Assembly: GCA_964403885.1 (NCBI GenBank)
Contig: CAYOHY010000012.1
Location: 1 to 46,814, forward strand
Direction of reading: 5' to 3'
DNA from: CAYOHY01 sp964403885
GTDB taxonomy: Bacteria; Actinomycetota; Coriobacteriia; Anaerosomatales; PHET01
Length of the DNA: 46,814 nucleotides
Within the stretch, counting starts at the first letter, position 1. The number at the start of each line of letters is the position of its first letter. Both the position numbers and the translations under genes were made by a program. Below are positions 1 through 8,196 of this stretch, in pieces. The notes beneath the pieces are model-generated. The model was not told the DNA's origin. It did no database searches and saw only the letters and a program-made list of their open reading frames with translations.

Positions 1-169
1 GGTTGTGGTCGCACTCAGCATGGGGAGGTGTGAGCACGTCTCGCGCCACCTCGCGCCGCGGCGACGGAGTGTGAGGGGTCAGCGGTGGGGGTTCAGAGCG
101 AGCCCTCGGGGGAGTCCTCCGCCGCACTCGGGTATCTACTGCCCGCCGACCCCGTCAGGAAGGGCCCGC

Positions 170-2872
170 ATGACCGAGACACCACGACCCGCCCCCGCGT
201 GGCATTCGCTGGGCGTCGACGCGACGTCTGAGGCGCTCGAGACATCGGCGAGAGACGGCCTGAGCTCTGCGGAGGCCGCCCGCCGCCTTGGCGAGCGAGG
301 CCCCAACGCGATCGAGGCCGAGGCGGGGACGACTCTGGGGACGCTCGTCGTCGAACAGATCGCCAATCCGATGGTCTACCTGCTTGCCGGCGCGGCGGTG
401 CTTTCCTTGCTGGCTGACGACCTGTTCGATGCGATCGTGATCGCCCTGATCGTCGTGGCAAACGTCATCATCGGGGTGTGGCAGGAGTACCGCGCCGAGT
501 CCGCACTCGAGGCCCTCAAGAGCCTGTCCAGTCCGCGCGCGCGAGTCGTGCGCGACGGGGATGTGCGCGTGATCGACGCCGCCGAGGTCGTGGTGGGCGA
601 CCTGCTCGTCATCGAGACAGGGGACCGGGTCTCGGCGGACGCGCGGCTCGTGAGCGTGACGGACCTGCGCGTGGACGAGTCCGCGCTCACGGGCGAGTCC
701 GACCCCGTCGAGAAGGCCCAGGACGCCGTGGCGGCTGAGACACCGCTGGCCGAGCGAAGCTGTCTCGTCTACTCGTCGACGCCGGTCGTCGCCGGCCGGG
801 CAACCGCGCTGGTCGTGGCGACCGGCATGAGCACGGTGGTCGGTGAGATCGCCTCGGAAGTCCGCTCGGTGGGTCGTCAGCAGACTCCGCTTCAGGTACG
901 CCTTGCAGCGCTGTCCACACGTCTGGGCGTCCTGTCCGTCGTGGCGGCGGTCGTGATCTTCCTGCTCGGCGTGGCGCGGGGTGAGTCACTGGCCGAGATG
1001 CTGATGTTCTCGATCGCCACGGCGGTGTCTGCGATCCCCGAGGGGCTTCCCACGGCGGTCAGCGTCTCGCTCGCCTTGGGTGTGCAGCGGATGGCGAAGC
1101 GCGGGGCACTGGTTCGGCGCATCGCCGCGGTCGAGACGCTTGGCGGGTGCACGATCGTGTGTACCGACAAGACGGGGACGCTCACGCGCAACGAGATGAC
1201 CGTCACGCGCCTGTGGACGCACGGCGAGGAGATCAGGGTCACGGGCGAGGGCGTGGCTCCGGTGGGCGAGGTGCTGGGCGCGAACGGCCGGCCCGTGGAG
1301 CCGGGCCTCGTCGGGGCGCTGCTCGAGATCGGCTGCGTCGCGAACAACGCGCTGATCGAGGAAGACGAGAGCGGCAGATGGAGCGCCGAGGGCAACCCGA
1401 CCGACGCCGCCCTGCTCGCTGCCGCGGCTAAGGCCGGGGTGGGCGAGGGAACACGCTGTGACAGCCGCCGGATCGATGAGATCCCGTTCTCGAGCTCACA
1501 TAAGTACATGGCGACGCTCGACGAGCGCGAGGACGGTGCGCGGCTGCACGTCAAAGGCGCACCGGAGCGCCTGTTGGGTTACTGCGACCGCATCCTTCTT
1601 GGCGGAGAGGTCGTCGAGCTCACCGATGAGCGACGCCGGCTTGTTCGCGACGCCCAAGACCGCTTCGCAGCCGAGGCGCTGCGCGTGGTGGCAGGCGCGT
1701 ACCGAGACCTCGAACCGGGTCGCACCGACGCCGAGCGATCGGACGCGGAGTCCGGATGCGTGTTCGCCGGCCTGTGGGGCCTCATGGATCCGCCGCGGTC
1801 CGAGGCGGTCGAGGCGGTGGCGGCTGCGCAGCGCGCGGGCATCACGGTGAAGATGATCACCGGCGACCATGCGTCGACCGGTGCTGCGATCGCGCGCGCG
1901 GTGGGGATCTTGGACGAGGACGCACCGGAGTCTGCGGTGGTGACCGGAGCAGACCTGGACGCGATGGATGACGCGACGCTCTCCGGGCGCGTGCACGATA
2001 TCGCGGTGTTCTCGCGGGTCGAGCCGCGGCACAAGCTGCGGATCGTCGAGTCGCTCCAGGCGCTTGGCGAGGTGGTCTCGATGACCGGCGACGGCGTGAA
2101 CGACGCGCCGGCGCTCAAGCGCGCCGACATCGGCGTGGCGATGGGCATCACCGGAACCGAGGTCTCCAAGGAGGCCGCCGACATGGTGCTCGCCGACGAC
2201 AACTTCGCCACGATCGTCTCGGCGGTCGAGGAGGGGCGCGTCATCTACGGCAACCTCCAGCGCGTGGTCGCGTTCCTCGTGATGGTCGCGCTGGGCCAGG
2301 TGACAGCGATCGCCGCGAGCCAGGTCATCGGATGGCCGCTACCCATCACGCCGGTCATGGTGCTGTGGGCCAATCTGGTCGTCGCCTCCACGCTCACCAT
2401 CCCGCTGGGCGTCGAGCCCAAGCACGACGACGTGCTCGCGTTGCCTCCGCGGCGCGCGAGCGAGGGGATCATCGACCGCCGAAGCGCGTGGAGGATCGCG
2501 ACAGGGGCGGTGCTCAAGGCCTGCGGCATGCTCGCCGTCTTCGGGTTCTTCTACGAGACGCACGGGGAGCTGCATGCGCAGACGATGGCGTTCACCACGC
2601 TTGTGGCGTTCGAGTGGGCCCAGGCCATCGGCTGTAGGTCGTGGACGGTGCCGCTGCGGAAGTTGGGGCTGCTGAGCAACCGGAGTCTCGTGGTCGGCCT
2701 GATCGCGGGAATCGCCCTGCAGTGGGTAGCGGTGTCCAGCGCCAGCGCGGAGTTCCTGCTGGGCACTGAGCCGCTCGGCGCCGATGAGTGGGCGATCGCG
2801 ATCCTCGTCGGCTCAACGGGATTGGTGTTGTCCGCCGTCATGGGTATGGTGGAGCGAAAGAGGGCGCGCTAG
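170..2872 (+). CDS. P2-type cation-transporting ATPase with altered ion-binding residues
   Basis: A 900-residue membrane ATPase of the P2 (SERCA/PMR1-like) group. The actuator loop TGES has its Glu at 176, the M4 motif PEGLP has Glu 291, the phosphorylated Asp is 333 in DKTGTLT, and the hinge motif TGDGVNDAP follows. The open frame runs back to base 5, but the start at 170 is preceded by an AGGAAGG-like site and gives the usual N-terminus. Register with SERCA M5 and M6 puts Ala 707 at Asn768, Gln 710 at Glu771 and Ala 739 at Asp800, while Asn 735 matches Asn796. Three canonical calcium ligands are therefore missing, so the transported ion is uncertain. It is not closely related in motif detail to the two ATPases near the end of the window, which have PEGLL. 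Confidence 0.9.
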   Translation: MTETPRPAPAWHSLGVDATSEALETSARDGLSSAEAARRLGERGPNAIEAEAGTTLGTLVVEQIANPMVYLLAGAAVLSLLADDLFDAIVIALIVVANVIIGVWQEYRAESALEALKSLSSPRARVVRDGDVRVIDAAEVVVGDLLVIETGDRVSADARLVSVTDLRVDESALTGESDPVEKAQDAVAAETPLAERSCLVYSSTPVVAGRATALVVATGMSTVVGEIASEVRSVGRQQTPLQVRLAALSTRLGVLSVVAAVVIFLLGVARGESLAEMLMFSIATAVSAIPEGLPTAVSVSLALGVQRMAKRGALVRRIAAVETLGGCTIVCTDKTGTLTRNEMTVTRLWTHGEEIRVTGEGVAPVGEVLGANGRPVEPGLVGALLEIGCVANNALIEEDESGRWSAEGNPTDAALLAAAAKAGVGEGTRCDSRRIDEIPFSSSHKYMATLDEREDGARLHVKGAPERLLGYCDRILLGGEVVELTDERRRLVRDAQDRFAAEALRVVAGAYRDLEPGRTDAERSDAESGCVFAGLWGLMDPPRSEAVEAVAAAQRAGITVKMITGDHASTGAAIARAVGILDEDAPESAVVTGADLDAMDDATLSGRVHDIAVFSRVEPRHKLRIVESLQALGEVVSMTGDGVNDAPALKRADIGVAMGITGTEVSKEAADMVLADDNFATIVSAVEEGRVIYGNLQRVVAFLVMVALGQVTAIAASQVIGWPLPITPVMVLWANLVVASTLTIPLGVEPKHDDVLALPPRRASEGIIDRRSAWRIATGAVLKACGMLAVFGFFYETHGELHAQTMAFTTLVAFEWAQAIGCRSWTVPLRKLGLLSNRSLVVGLIAGIALQWVAVSSASAEFLLGTEPLGADEWAIAILVGSTGLVLSAVMGMVERKRAR

Positions 2873-2950
2873 TCATCGGCCCTGTCACTGGGGCACGCAT
2901 GACCCAACGCCTTCGGTTCAGCACCGCCCGCCTCGCGCGAAAGGCTTCGC

Positions 2951-3436
2951 ATGTCGAATCCGATGAGCGGCCCCTATGCGGTCTCGCAGATCACGGACCA
3001 GCTCTACCTGGGTCCGCTGCCGCATGAACGCCATGTGGATGAGGTTCGGGCGCTGGGCGTCGATCTGGTGATCTGCATGATCATGGAGAGCCCCGCCGCG
3101 GGACTCAACGAGCCCCCCGTCACCGTGCTCAAGCTGGGCACCATCGACTTCCCCGGCTTCCCAATCCCCTTGAGCAAGCTTCGCCAAGGCGTGGAGGCCG
3201 CGCTGCCGGTCCTGGAGCGCGGGGGCAAGGTGCTCGTCTACTGCCGACAAGGTCGGCACCGCAGCGTCGTGATGACCTGCAGCATCCTCATCGCCCAAGG
3301 AATGACCGCCGACGAAGCCATGGATCTCGTGACGTCTCGCCGGAAGGTCGCCGACCCGCACCTCTTCTACATCGAGGCCCGTATCAAGGCGTTCGAGCGA
3401 TACTGGCTGGCGCGCAGGCAGCTCAAAGGACAGTAG
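2951..3436 (+). CDS. Dual-specificity/tyrosine phosphatase family protein
   Basis: A 161-residue cytoplasmic protein with the cysteine-phosphatase signature C-x5-R: Cys 98 and Arg 104 in YCRQGRHRS. The motif follows a hydrophobic strand (KVLV), as in the P-loop of dual-specificity phosphatases. Asp 66 in the TIDFPG segment is a plausible general acid. The N-terminal ITDQLYLGPLP segment is typical of this family's first strand. It begins 78 bases after the ATPase stop and may share its transcript. Family known: phosphoprotein or phospholipid phosphatase. The substrate cannot be told from sequence. Confidence 0.85.
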   Translation: MSNPMSGPYAVSQITDQLYLGPLPHERHVDEVRALGVDLVICMIMESPAAGLNEPPVTVLKLGTIDFPGFPIPLSKLRQGVEAALPVLERGGKVLVYCRQGRHRSVVMTCSILIAQGMTADEAMDLVTSRRKVADPHLFYIEARIKAFERYWLARRQLKGQ

Positions 3437-3473
3437 CGGGCCGATTCCGGCCGGTCGCCTTCGCCCCGGGCGC

Positions 3474-3824
3474 TCAGCGAGCCGTGTAGAGCTGTTCGTC
3501 GCTCAGTCCGAGCCGGTCGAGCCACATCTGCCTGAGGGTCTCGAGCTCCTCGGCGGGGTCGCTGTCTGGGTCGTCGGAGGCGTCCAGCGTGTCGAGGACC
3601 TCGAAGGTGAACGCCTCACAGCCCAAGCGACGCCAATCGGCGACGAGGGTCTTGTTGAAGTGTGAGCCGTTCTCGAGTGCGAATCGCTCCCGATTGAGCC
3701 GCCCCTGCGCGTTGGGGCTCGCCCCAAGCAAGACCTTGCCCTCGGCGGTGTTGGTCACGGCCCACACGCCCATCGCCGGTGGGTTCTCCTTGTAGTCCTG
3801 TAGCAGCGCTTTGCGACGATCCAC
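3474..3824 (-). CDS. GIY-YIG nuclease family-like protein
   Basis: A 116-residue protein resembling a small GIY-YIG domain family common in Firmicutes and Actinomycetota, recognised by an N-terminal MGVW..VTN strand (Gly 19) followed by GKVLLGAS (about 29-36), an Arg-rich helix and the FEVLD strand. The defining residues are degenerate: GVW for GIY and LLG for YIG. Nuclease activity is therefore doubtful, and such proteins are often mis-annotated as regulators. The start codon is GTG, 31 bases downstream of the expected start site of a very good promoter on this strand (3862-3891). It converges on the phosphatase gene. Confidence 0.7.
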   Translation of the reverse strand: MDRRKALLQDYKENPPAMGVWAVTNTAEGKVLLGASPNAQGRLNRERFALENGSHFNKTLVADWRRLGCEAFTFEVLDTLDASDDPDSDPAEELETLRQMWLDRLGLSDEQLYTAR

Positions 3825-3861
3825 CGCACCGTTTCCGATCTTTCGAGGATGACAGCGAGGA

Positions 3862-3891
3862 ATTCTACCCCGATGAAATCTGCAGTGTCAA
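3862..3891 (-). promoter_or_regulatory. Sigma-70-type promoter of the GIY-YIG-like gene
   Basis: Read on the minus strand: TTGACA, an 18-base spacer, TAGAAT. The -10 element belongs to a perfect inverted repeat ATTCTACCC (3862-3870) / GGGTAGAAT (3902-3910), so a second TAGAAT -10-like hexamer faces the other way toward yjbQ, without an evident -35. The spacer carries GCAGATTT in the same register as the promoter at 5652-5681. Confidence 0.6.
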
Positions 3892-4047
3892 TGTTTTATC
3901 CGGGTAGAATAACGGCACAGCGCGGGCGCATGATGGGACCCGGCGACCTTGTCTAGCCACCGTATCCGCGTCCGCGCTACGCTCGGATACGAGAACGGCG
4001 CTGGCGGAGGCGTATTGGAAGCGGCGGTACCTGAGGAGCGTATGGCC

Positions 4048-4446
4048 ATGCGATTTCTGGTGAACACCTCTCGGCGAGAAGAGTTGGTAGACATCACGCG
4101 TCAGGTAGCGGAGTTCGCGGCCGCGTCGGGGATCGACGACGGTGCCGTACTCGTCTTCTGCCCGCACACCACCGCAGCGATCACGATCAACGAGAACGCG
4201 GACCCTGACGTCCAGCGCGACCTCGTGCGCGGACTGGCCGACATCGCCCCCAACGATTCTCGCTGGCACCACATCGAGGGAAACAGCGATGGTCATCTCA
4301 AGACTTCGCTGGTGGGCCCGCAGGTGATGGTCCCGGTCGAGGCAGGCCGACTGCAGCTGGGTACCTGGCAGGGCATCTACTTCGCCGAGTTCGACGGCCC
4401 CCGCTCCCGACAGGTGGACCTGACGATGCTGCCGGGAGTGCGGTAG
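4048..4446 (+). CDS. yjbQ: YjbQ family (UPF0047) protein, secondary thiamine-phosphate synthase type
   Basis: A 132-residue protein with the family hallmark CPHTTAAITINENADPDV, followed by HxEGNSDGH and the terminal GTWQGIYFAEFDGPR segment, giving near-full-length agreement with YjbQ. E. coli YjbQ has weak thiamine-phosphate synthase activity; the true role is unresolved. The open frame extends upstream to 3949, but GAGGAG at 4033-4038 is 9 bases from the ATG at 4048 and only 3 from the ATG at 4042, and family members start at the MRFLVNTSRREELVDIT strand. No thiamine genes are adjacent. Confidence 0.85.
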   Translation: MRFLVNTSRREELVDITRQVAEFAAASGIDDGAVLVFCPHTTAAITINENADPDVQRDLVRGLADIAPNDSRWHHIEGNSDGHLKTSLVGPQVMVPVEAGRLQLGTWQGIYFAEFDGPRSRQVDLTMLPGVR

Positions 4447-4588
4447 GGGTCGCTTTGGGCCGCCTGCGATCGCGCGCTCACCTCGCTCGCTCGACCTCGG
4501 CGCTGTGGCGCTCGCCCTTTGGCTCGACCCCGTGGTCGCGGCGCGCTACTCTTCCCCGGTACCGCATTCCGTACGAAGGAGCTTCACT

Positions 4589-4867
4589 ATGACGCGTGCT
4601 CAGGCTCGCCACATCCTCGTTCCCACCGAGGACCAGGCCAACGACCTCAAGCAGCAGATCGCAGACGGCGCCGACTTCGCCGATCTGGCTCGCCAGTACT
4701 CCAAGTGCCCGTCCGGTGCCCGCGGCGGCGACCTGGGCGAGTTCTCCCCGGGCCAGATGGTCAAGGAGTTCAACGACGTGTGCTTCAACGACGAGGTCGG
4801 TGTGGTGCACGGTCCCGTGCAGACGCAGTTCGGCTATCACCTCATCGAGGTCACCAAGCGCGGCTAG
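4589..4867 (+). CDS. ppiC: Parvulin-type peptidyl-prolyl cis-trans isomerase
   Basis: A stand-alone 92-residue parvulin domain, the length of E. coli PpiC. Family motifs in order: RHILV at the first strand, a helix ADGADFADLARQYS, the loop CPSGARGGDLGEF, the FSPGQMVKEF strand, and the C-terminal QTQFGYHLIEV. No signal peptide, so it is cytoplasmic and likely assists folding of prolyl-containing proteins. The start is set by GAAGGAG at 4575-4581, 7 bases upstream; the open frame continues further 5' without a site. Monocistronic as far as can be seen. Confidence 0.92.
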   Translation: MTRAQARHILVPTEDQANDLKQQIADGADFADLARQYSKCPSGARGGDLGEFSPGQMVKEFNDVCFNDEVGVVHGPVQTQFGYHLIEVTKRG

Positions 4868-4972
4868 CCCGCGCTGCGCATCGGGGCGCTCGCTCGCACC
4901 GATGCACCCACGCGTTGCGGTGCAACAGGTCGCAACAAGAATCGCACGGTCACGCTGCCGTGGGTGCTGGTC

Positions 4973-5479
4973 TCACCACACCCACGGCAGCAGCTTTTTG
5001 ACTCGCGTCCGATACTCGGCGTAGTCCGGATAGCGCTCCACCAACCAGCGCTCCTCTTTGCGGGACTTCAGGTCGAACAGGACGAACAGCGCGGTCGCGT
5101 AGAGCAACACGAGCCCCGAATGCAGCCACAGCCCCCACCCGAAGGCGCCCAGTATCAACCCCGAGTAGATGGGGTGCCGGACGATGGCGTACGGTCCGGT
5201 GGTGACCAGCTCACCGTCGTCGGTGGGGTAGGGTAGCGCGGTGAGGCTCTTGCCGAGTGAGCGCAGTGCGACCGCCGCCAAGGGCACGCCGGAGATCATC
5301 AGCGCGGCACCCAGCCAGCGCGAGGCGGCGATCGCATTCTCGCTCCATGCGGGAGCGCCCGGCCACGTGCGCGGGCCGAAGGCGATGAGTGCGAAGAGGG
5401 CGCCTTGCACCACCACGTACCACTCGCCACGCTCGCCTCTCCACCACGGTGTCTTCTCGGCCGTTGTGTCGCGAGACAT
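4973..5479 (-). CDS. Isoprenylcysteine carboxyl methyltransferase (ICMT)/PEMT-like membrane protein
   Basis: A 168-residue protein with about four membrane segments and the ICMT/PEMT core: LVTTGPYAIVRHPIYSG at residues 91-107, a hydrophobic hairpin, then EERWLVERYPDYAEYRTRV at 143-160. The RHPxYxG and ER...Y motifs bind S-adenosylmethionine in this family. Bacterial members methylate small or lipid substrates that are mostly unknown. The start is ATG at 5479 with GAGGAG five bases before it; an in-frame GTG lies two codons upstream. A concentric dyad element at 5554-5596 lies 75 bases upstream and could control it. Confidence 0.8.
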   Translation of the reverse strand: MSRDTTAEKTPWWRGERGEWYVVVQGALFALIAFGPRTWPGAPAWSENAIAASRWLGAALMISGVPLAAVALRSLGKSLTALPYPTDDGELVTTGPYAIVRHPIYSGLILGAFGWGLWLHSGLVLLYATALFVLFDLKSRKEERWLVERYPDYAEYRTRVKKLLPWVW

Positions 5480-5553
5480 CTGCACTCCTCGGTGGTCCGG
5501 GTTGTCTGGGCGGAGATCGGCGGGGCGGAAGGGGTTGTCGATTCCCTGTACGC

Positions 5554-5596
5554 ACTAGGTACAACTGTTCCTGAATCAGGAGCGATCGTACCTAGT
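5554..5596. promoter_or_regulatory. Two concentric inverted repeats, candidate operator
   Basis: Outer arms ACTAGGTAC (5554-5562) and GTACCTAGT (5588-5596) are perfect complements. Inner arms TCCTGA (5569-5574) and TCAGGA (5576-5581) are also perfect. Both share the centre at base 5575 with six-base gaps on each side. It lies between the divergent ICMT-like and DUF2239 genes. A dimer-of-dimers operator or an RNA stem in the leader of the minus-strand gene are both possible. Confidence 0.5.
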
Positions 5597-5651
5597 TCTC
5601 GCAGGGAGCCGTAACCCTCCCGGCGGCCGTCGCATTATACCCGGGTGAATC

Positions 5652-5681
5652 TTGACCGCGCAGATTTTACCCGTATATAAT
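5652..5681 (+). promoter_or_regulatory. Sigma-70-type promoter of the DUF2239 gene
   Basis: TTGACC (5652-5657), an 18-base spacer and TATAAT (5676-5681). The expected start site is near 5688, about 40 bases before the chosen ATG. The surrounding bases are noticeably AT-richer than the rest of the window. TACCCG occurs twice nearby (5638 and 5668). A minus-strand TATAAT at 5634-5639, preceded by CCCGGG, may be a divergent -10. Confidence 0.6.
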
Positions 5682-5728
5682 TCACGCACGGGCACTCACG
5701 CCGAGACGATTCCATGAGAGGCATCGCG

Positions 5729-6370
5729 ATGGACATACGGGCAGACAGACAGGTCATAGCGTTCGCGGGCGCTTCGCGAATCGCCGAAGGCGAGCTCTCG
5801 ATGGTCGCCGCTTCCGTGAAGCGGGCCCTCGATGGCGGGGAGCAGCGCCCGGTGTCGATCCTCGACCGCATCACGAGCGAGCACGTCGAGCTCGACCTGC
5901 GAGGCACCGTCGATGAGGTGGTCGCGAGACTGGAACCGCCGCAGTGCGACAGCACCGACGACACGGCGGCGGAGCTTGCGCTCGCTGCGGAGGGGTCGCT
6001 CCCGCAACCTCAGCCCCGGGGTCCCGGCCGCCCTCGGCTTGGTGTGGTGGCCAAGGAGGTCACGCTGCTGCCGCGACATTGGGAGTGGCTTGCGGCGCAA
6101 CAGGGAGGGGCCTCGGTCACGCTGCGCAAGCTCGTCGAGCAGGCCCGCAAGCAAGGCGCCGCGCAAGAGGCGGCTCGGCTCGCCCAAGACCGCACGTACA
6201 AGTTCATGATCAACGTCGCGGGCAACGAGCCGGAGTTCGAGGAGGTCTCACGCGCGCTGTACGCCGGAGACATCCAGCGTTTCCGCGAGCTCACCGAGTC
6301 GTGGCACCCTGACGTGCGCGACCACGCACGCGAGCTGGCCGCCAGAAGCGTCGAGGTCGACCCGGCCTGA
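5729..6370 (+). CDS. DUF2239 family protein
   Basis: A 213-residue soluble protein matching DUF2239: an N-terminal half with a GSxRIAEGEL-like strand and a LDRITSEHVELDLRG segment, an AT-hook-like RGPGRPRLG (about 95-103), then the diagnostic EVTLLPRHWEWLA stretch and the C-terminal RALYAGD..F.ELTESWHPDVRDHA region. Its biochemical function is unknown; the GRPRLG motif and the basic helix suggest possible nucleic-acid contact, which is inference. Start at 5729 is chosen because GAGAGG sits 7 bases upstream; the in-frame ATG at 5714 has no site. It has its own strong promoter. Confidence 0.8.
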   Translation: MDIRADRQVIAFAGASRIAEGELSMVAASVKRALDGGEQRPVSILDRITSEHVELDLRGTVDEVVARLEPPQCDSTDDTAAELALAAEGSLPQPQPRGPGRPRLGVVAKEVTLLPRHWEWLAAQQGGASVTLRKLVEQARKQGAAQEAARLAQDRTYKFMINVAGNEPEFEEVSRALYAGDIQRFRELTESWHPDVRDHARELAARSVEVDPA

Positions 6371-6440
6371 CCTCGGGCACAGCGCGACTCCGCAGACGGG
6401 CTCACGCTGGGTTCGCGTCAGCAGCACCCAGCGCGCAGGG

Positions 6441-6971
6441 CTACTCCTCGGCGGCGACTTCGATGTCGACGTTCGCTCGGCGCCCCGCCTCGTCGAGCGC
6501 AGCGAGCCACTCGGCCTCGACCAATGCCTCGGGGACCAGGACGAGCGCGGTCATCGTGAACAGCGGCGCGCCGGTGATGGGCGCCGCCACGATCCGGGTC
6601 TCGGCGGACTCGATGGAGATGCCCTGCTCGGAGAGGCCGGCGGCGATGTCGTGGACGATACCCTCGTGGTCCGCGCCGATGACCTCCACGCGGTAGGCGC
6701 TCCAGCCCTCGCGGGCCTCGGCCGACGGCCCGTGGGTGGGGGTCGTGGTCACCTTGTAGCCCTGCTCGGTGAGCACGGCGAACGACTCGTCGAGCGTCTC
6801 GACCTTCTCGGTTGGCAGGGAGACGAGCATGAGCATCGCGAACTCGCCGCCCAGGCGCGACATGCGGCTCGCATCGACGTTGCCGCCCAGCTCGAGCAGC
6901 GTCTTGGTCACGTCTTCGACGATTCCCACACGGTCGGCGCCGGTGAGGGTGAACACGACATCGGTGCGCAT
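6441..6971 (-). CDS. Tandem ACT-domain protein, GcvR-like
   Basis: A 176-residue protein of two ACT domains. The first begins at the start codon (VVFTLTGADRVGIVEDVTK.LLELGGNV), the second near residue 85 (YRVEVIGADHEGIVHDIAAGLSEQGISIES). The G-A-D-x-x-G-I-V signature at both sites is the amino-acid-binding turn of GcvR-type regulators. The frame is open far upstream, but this ATG has AAAGG about ten bases before it and starts directly in the first beta strand. No DNA-binding domain is present, so it likely senses an amino acid and acts through a partner. A second ACT protein lies just upstream on the same strand. Confidence 0.85.
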   Translation of the reverse strand: MRTDVVFTLTGADRVGIVEDVTKTLLELGGNVDASRMSRLGGEFAMLMLVSLPTEKVETLDESFAVLTEQGYKVTTTPTHGPSAEAREGWSAYRVEVIGADHEGIVHDIAAGLSEQGISIESAETRIVAAPITGAPLFTMTALVLVPEALVEAEWLAALDEAGRRANVDIEVAAEE

Positions 6972-7149
6972 AGGGCGTGACCTTTCGTTCGCGAGCGTCA
7001 AGTGCTTCGAGCAACGGTAGCAGACCGCGTCCCGGTGAGTGTAGTGGGGTGGCGCACGGCGAGAGCGGGTGGCCGGGAGCAGCGACGGTGGGATAGGCGG
7101 GCGCAGTGACGGCTGGCTGGTCTGCGCGGGCGAGCCCGCCCCACGCTCT

Positions 7150-7551
7150 CTACACGTCTTCGAGCAGCTTGATGACGTCCAACTCGCAGGAGGTCTGCAG
7201 GACGACCATCGCGGTGGGCGCCCCCGTGGTCGATGCGTGGATCTGGGCGATGTTGACGTCGTGATCGGCGAGCCGGCGTGCGATCTTGGCGAGCTCGCCC
7301 GGCTCGTTGGCCACCTCGGCCACCACCACGGGCACGAAGTCGATGGTGCCGCCCAGCGGCTCGAGCGCCGCGCTCGCGTCTTTGTTGTTGCTGGTGATGA
7401 GCAGGAACTCGCCCGCGTCGCCCTTGTCGTAGGCCCCGATCGCGAGCACGTTGACGTTCGCTGCGTGCAGCGCCTCGGCGACATCGGCGAGCAACCCCAC
7501 GCGGGTGGGGGCTTTGAACAGGATCTCATTGCGAAGCTGTACCTTGGCCAT
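7150..7551 (-). CDS. Tandem ACT-domain protein
   Basis: A 133-residue protein with two ACT domains: residues 5-65 (EILFKAPTRVGLLADVAEAL..ANVNVLAI) and about 72-133 (VPVVVAEVANEPGELAKIARRLADHDVNI). The N-terminal P-x-R-x-G-x-L and the second EPGELAKIARRL are classic ligand-binding helices. GGAGGA precedes the ATG. It is shorter than the neighbouring ACT protein and closer to stand-alone ACT proteins found near amino-acid metabolism. There are 178 bases between the two genes, so they need not be one operon. Ligand unknown. Confidence 0.85.
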   Translation of the reverse strand: MAKVQLRNEILFKAPTRVGLLADVAEALHAANVNVLAIGAYDKGDAGEFLLITSNNKDASAALEPLGGTIDFVPVVVAEVANEPGELAKIARRLADHDVNIAQIHASTTGAPTAMVVLQTSCELDVIKLLEDV

Positions 7552-7707
7552 GGCTCCTCCTCGGCTGGGCCGGTCGGGCTTGCGTGATGTTCATTCCCCG
7601 TGTGAGGGTGGCGGGGCGATGAGGTCGGGGATAGATACCTCGACGGCAGTGCGTCCTCGTGGATCCGGCGGCCGCGTCGGGCGCTCCCTCACGGAAAGGG
7701 AACCACC

Positions 7708-8196
7708 ATGACCGATGAGACCCGCTACACCGCCACCGATGCCCCCGAGCCCCCGGCACCCACGGAGCAGCCCTCCGACGGGCCGCGCATGGGCGATGCC
7801 TGGCGCGACGTGCTCTCGCAGATCGACGCGCTGGGAGAGTCGATGGGCCGCTGGGCACATGCCGCCGTCAACGATCCAGAGAACCGGCGTCACGCCGAGG
7901 ACATCAAGATCAAGCTCGAGGCCATGAGCACGCGTGTGGGCCAGGCACTCGACGATGCCGCCAAGTCCGACGTGGGCCGATCGGTCTCCGAGGCCGCCAC
8001 GAAGGTGGGCGCCGCAGCCACCGAGGCGGGCACCAAGGTCGCCGACGAGGTAGCGCCGCACGTCGCCAACGCCTTGTCCGGCCTGGCTGACGTCTTGGGC
8101 AAGGCAGCCGAGAAGGTCGAGCGCAAGACCGGGGCCGCGCCGCCCGCGCCGCCGGCTCCCTCTGAGGGCGACTCCGAGCCCGATGGAGAGGCGTGA
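7708..8196 (+). CDS. Hypothetical helical protein
   Basis: A 162-residue protein with no signal peptide. An acidic, proline-rich head (1-28) and tail (144-162) flank a central region (about 30-140) of repeated Ala/Lys/Glu/Val helices such as SEAATKVGAAATEAGTKVADEV. The pattern resembles amphipathic LEA-like or apolipoprotein-like helices. AAAGGGA lies upstream of the ATG. The stop codon shares its last base with the start of the NifX-like gene, so the two are translationally coupled. I do not recognise a family and infer no function. Confidence 0.75.
   Translation: MTDETRYTATDAPEPPAPTEQPSDGPRMGDAWRDVLSQIDALGESMGRWAHAAVNDPENRRHAEDIKIKLEAMSTRVGQALDDAAKSDVGRSVSEAATKVGAAATEAGTKVADEVAPHVANALSGLADVLGKAAEKVERKTGAAPPAPPAPSEGDSEPDGEA

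Noticed and set aside
3439..3452. GGCCG/CGGCC hairpin between the convergent phosphatase and GIY-YIG-like genes
   Set aside because: Five base pairs only; common by chance in GC-rich DNA.
4878..4905. GCATCGG/CCGATGC hairpin after ppiC as a terminator
   Set aside because: Fourteen-base loop, only 7 pairs and no T-run; too weak to call.
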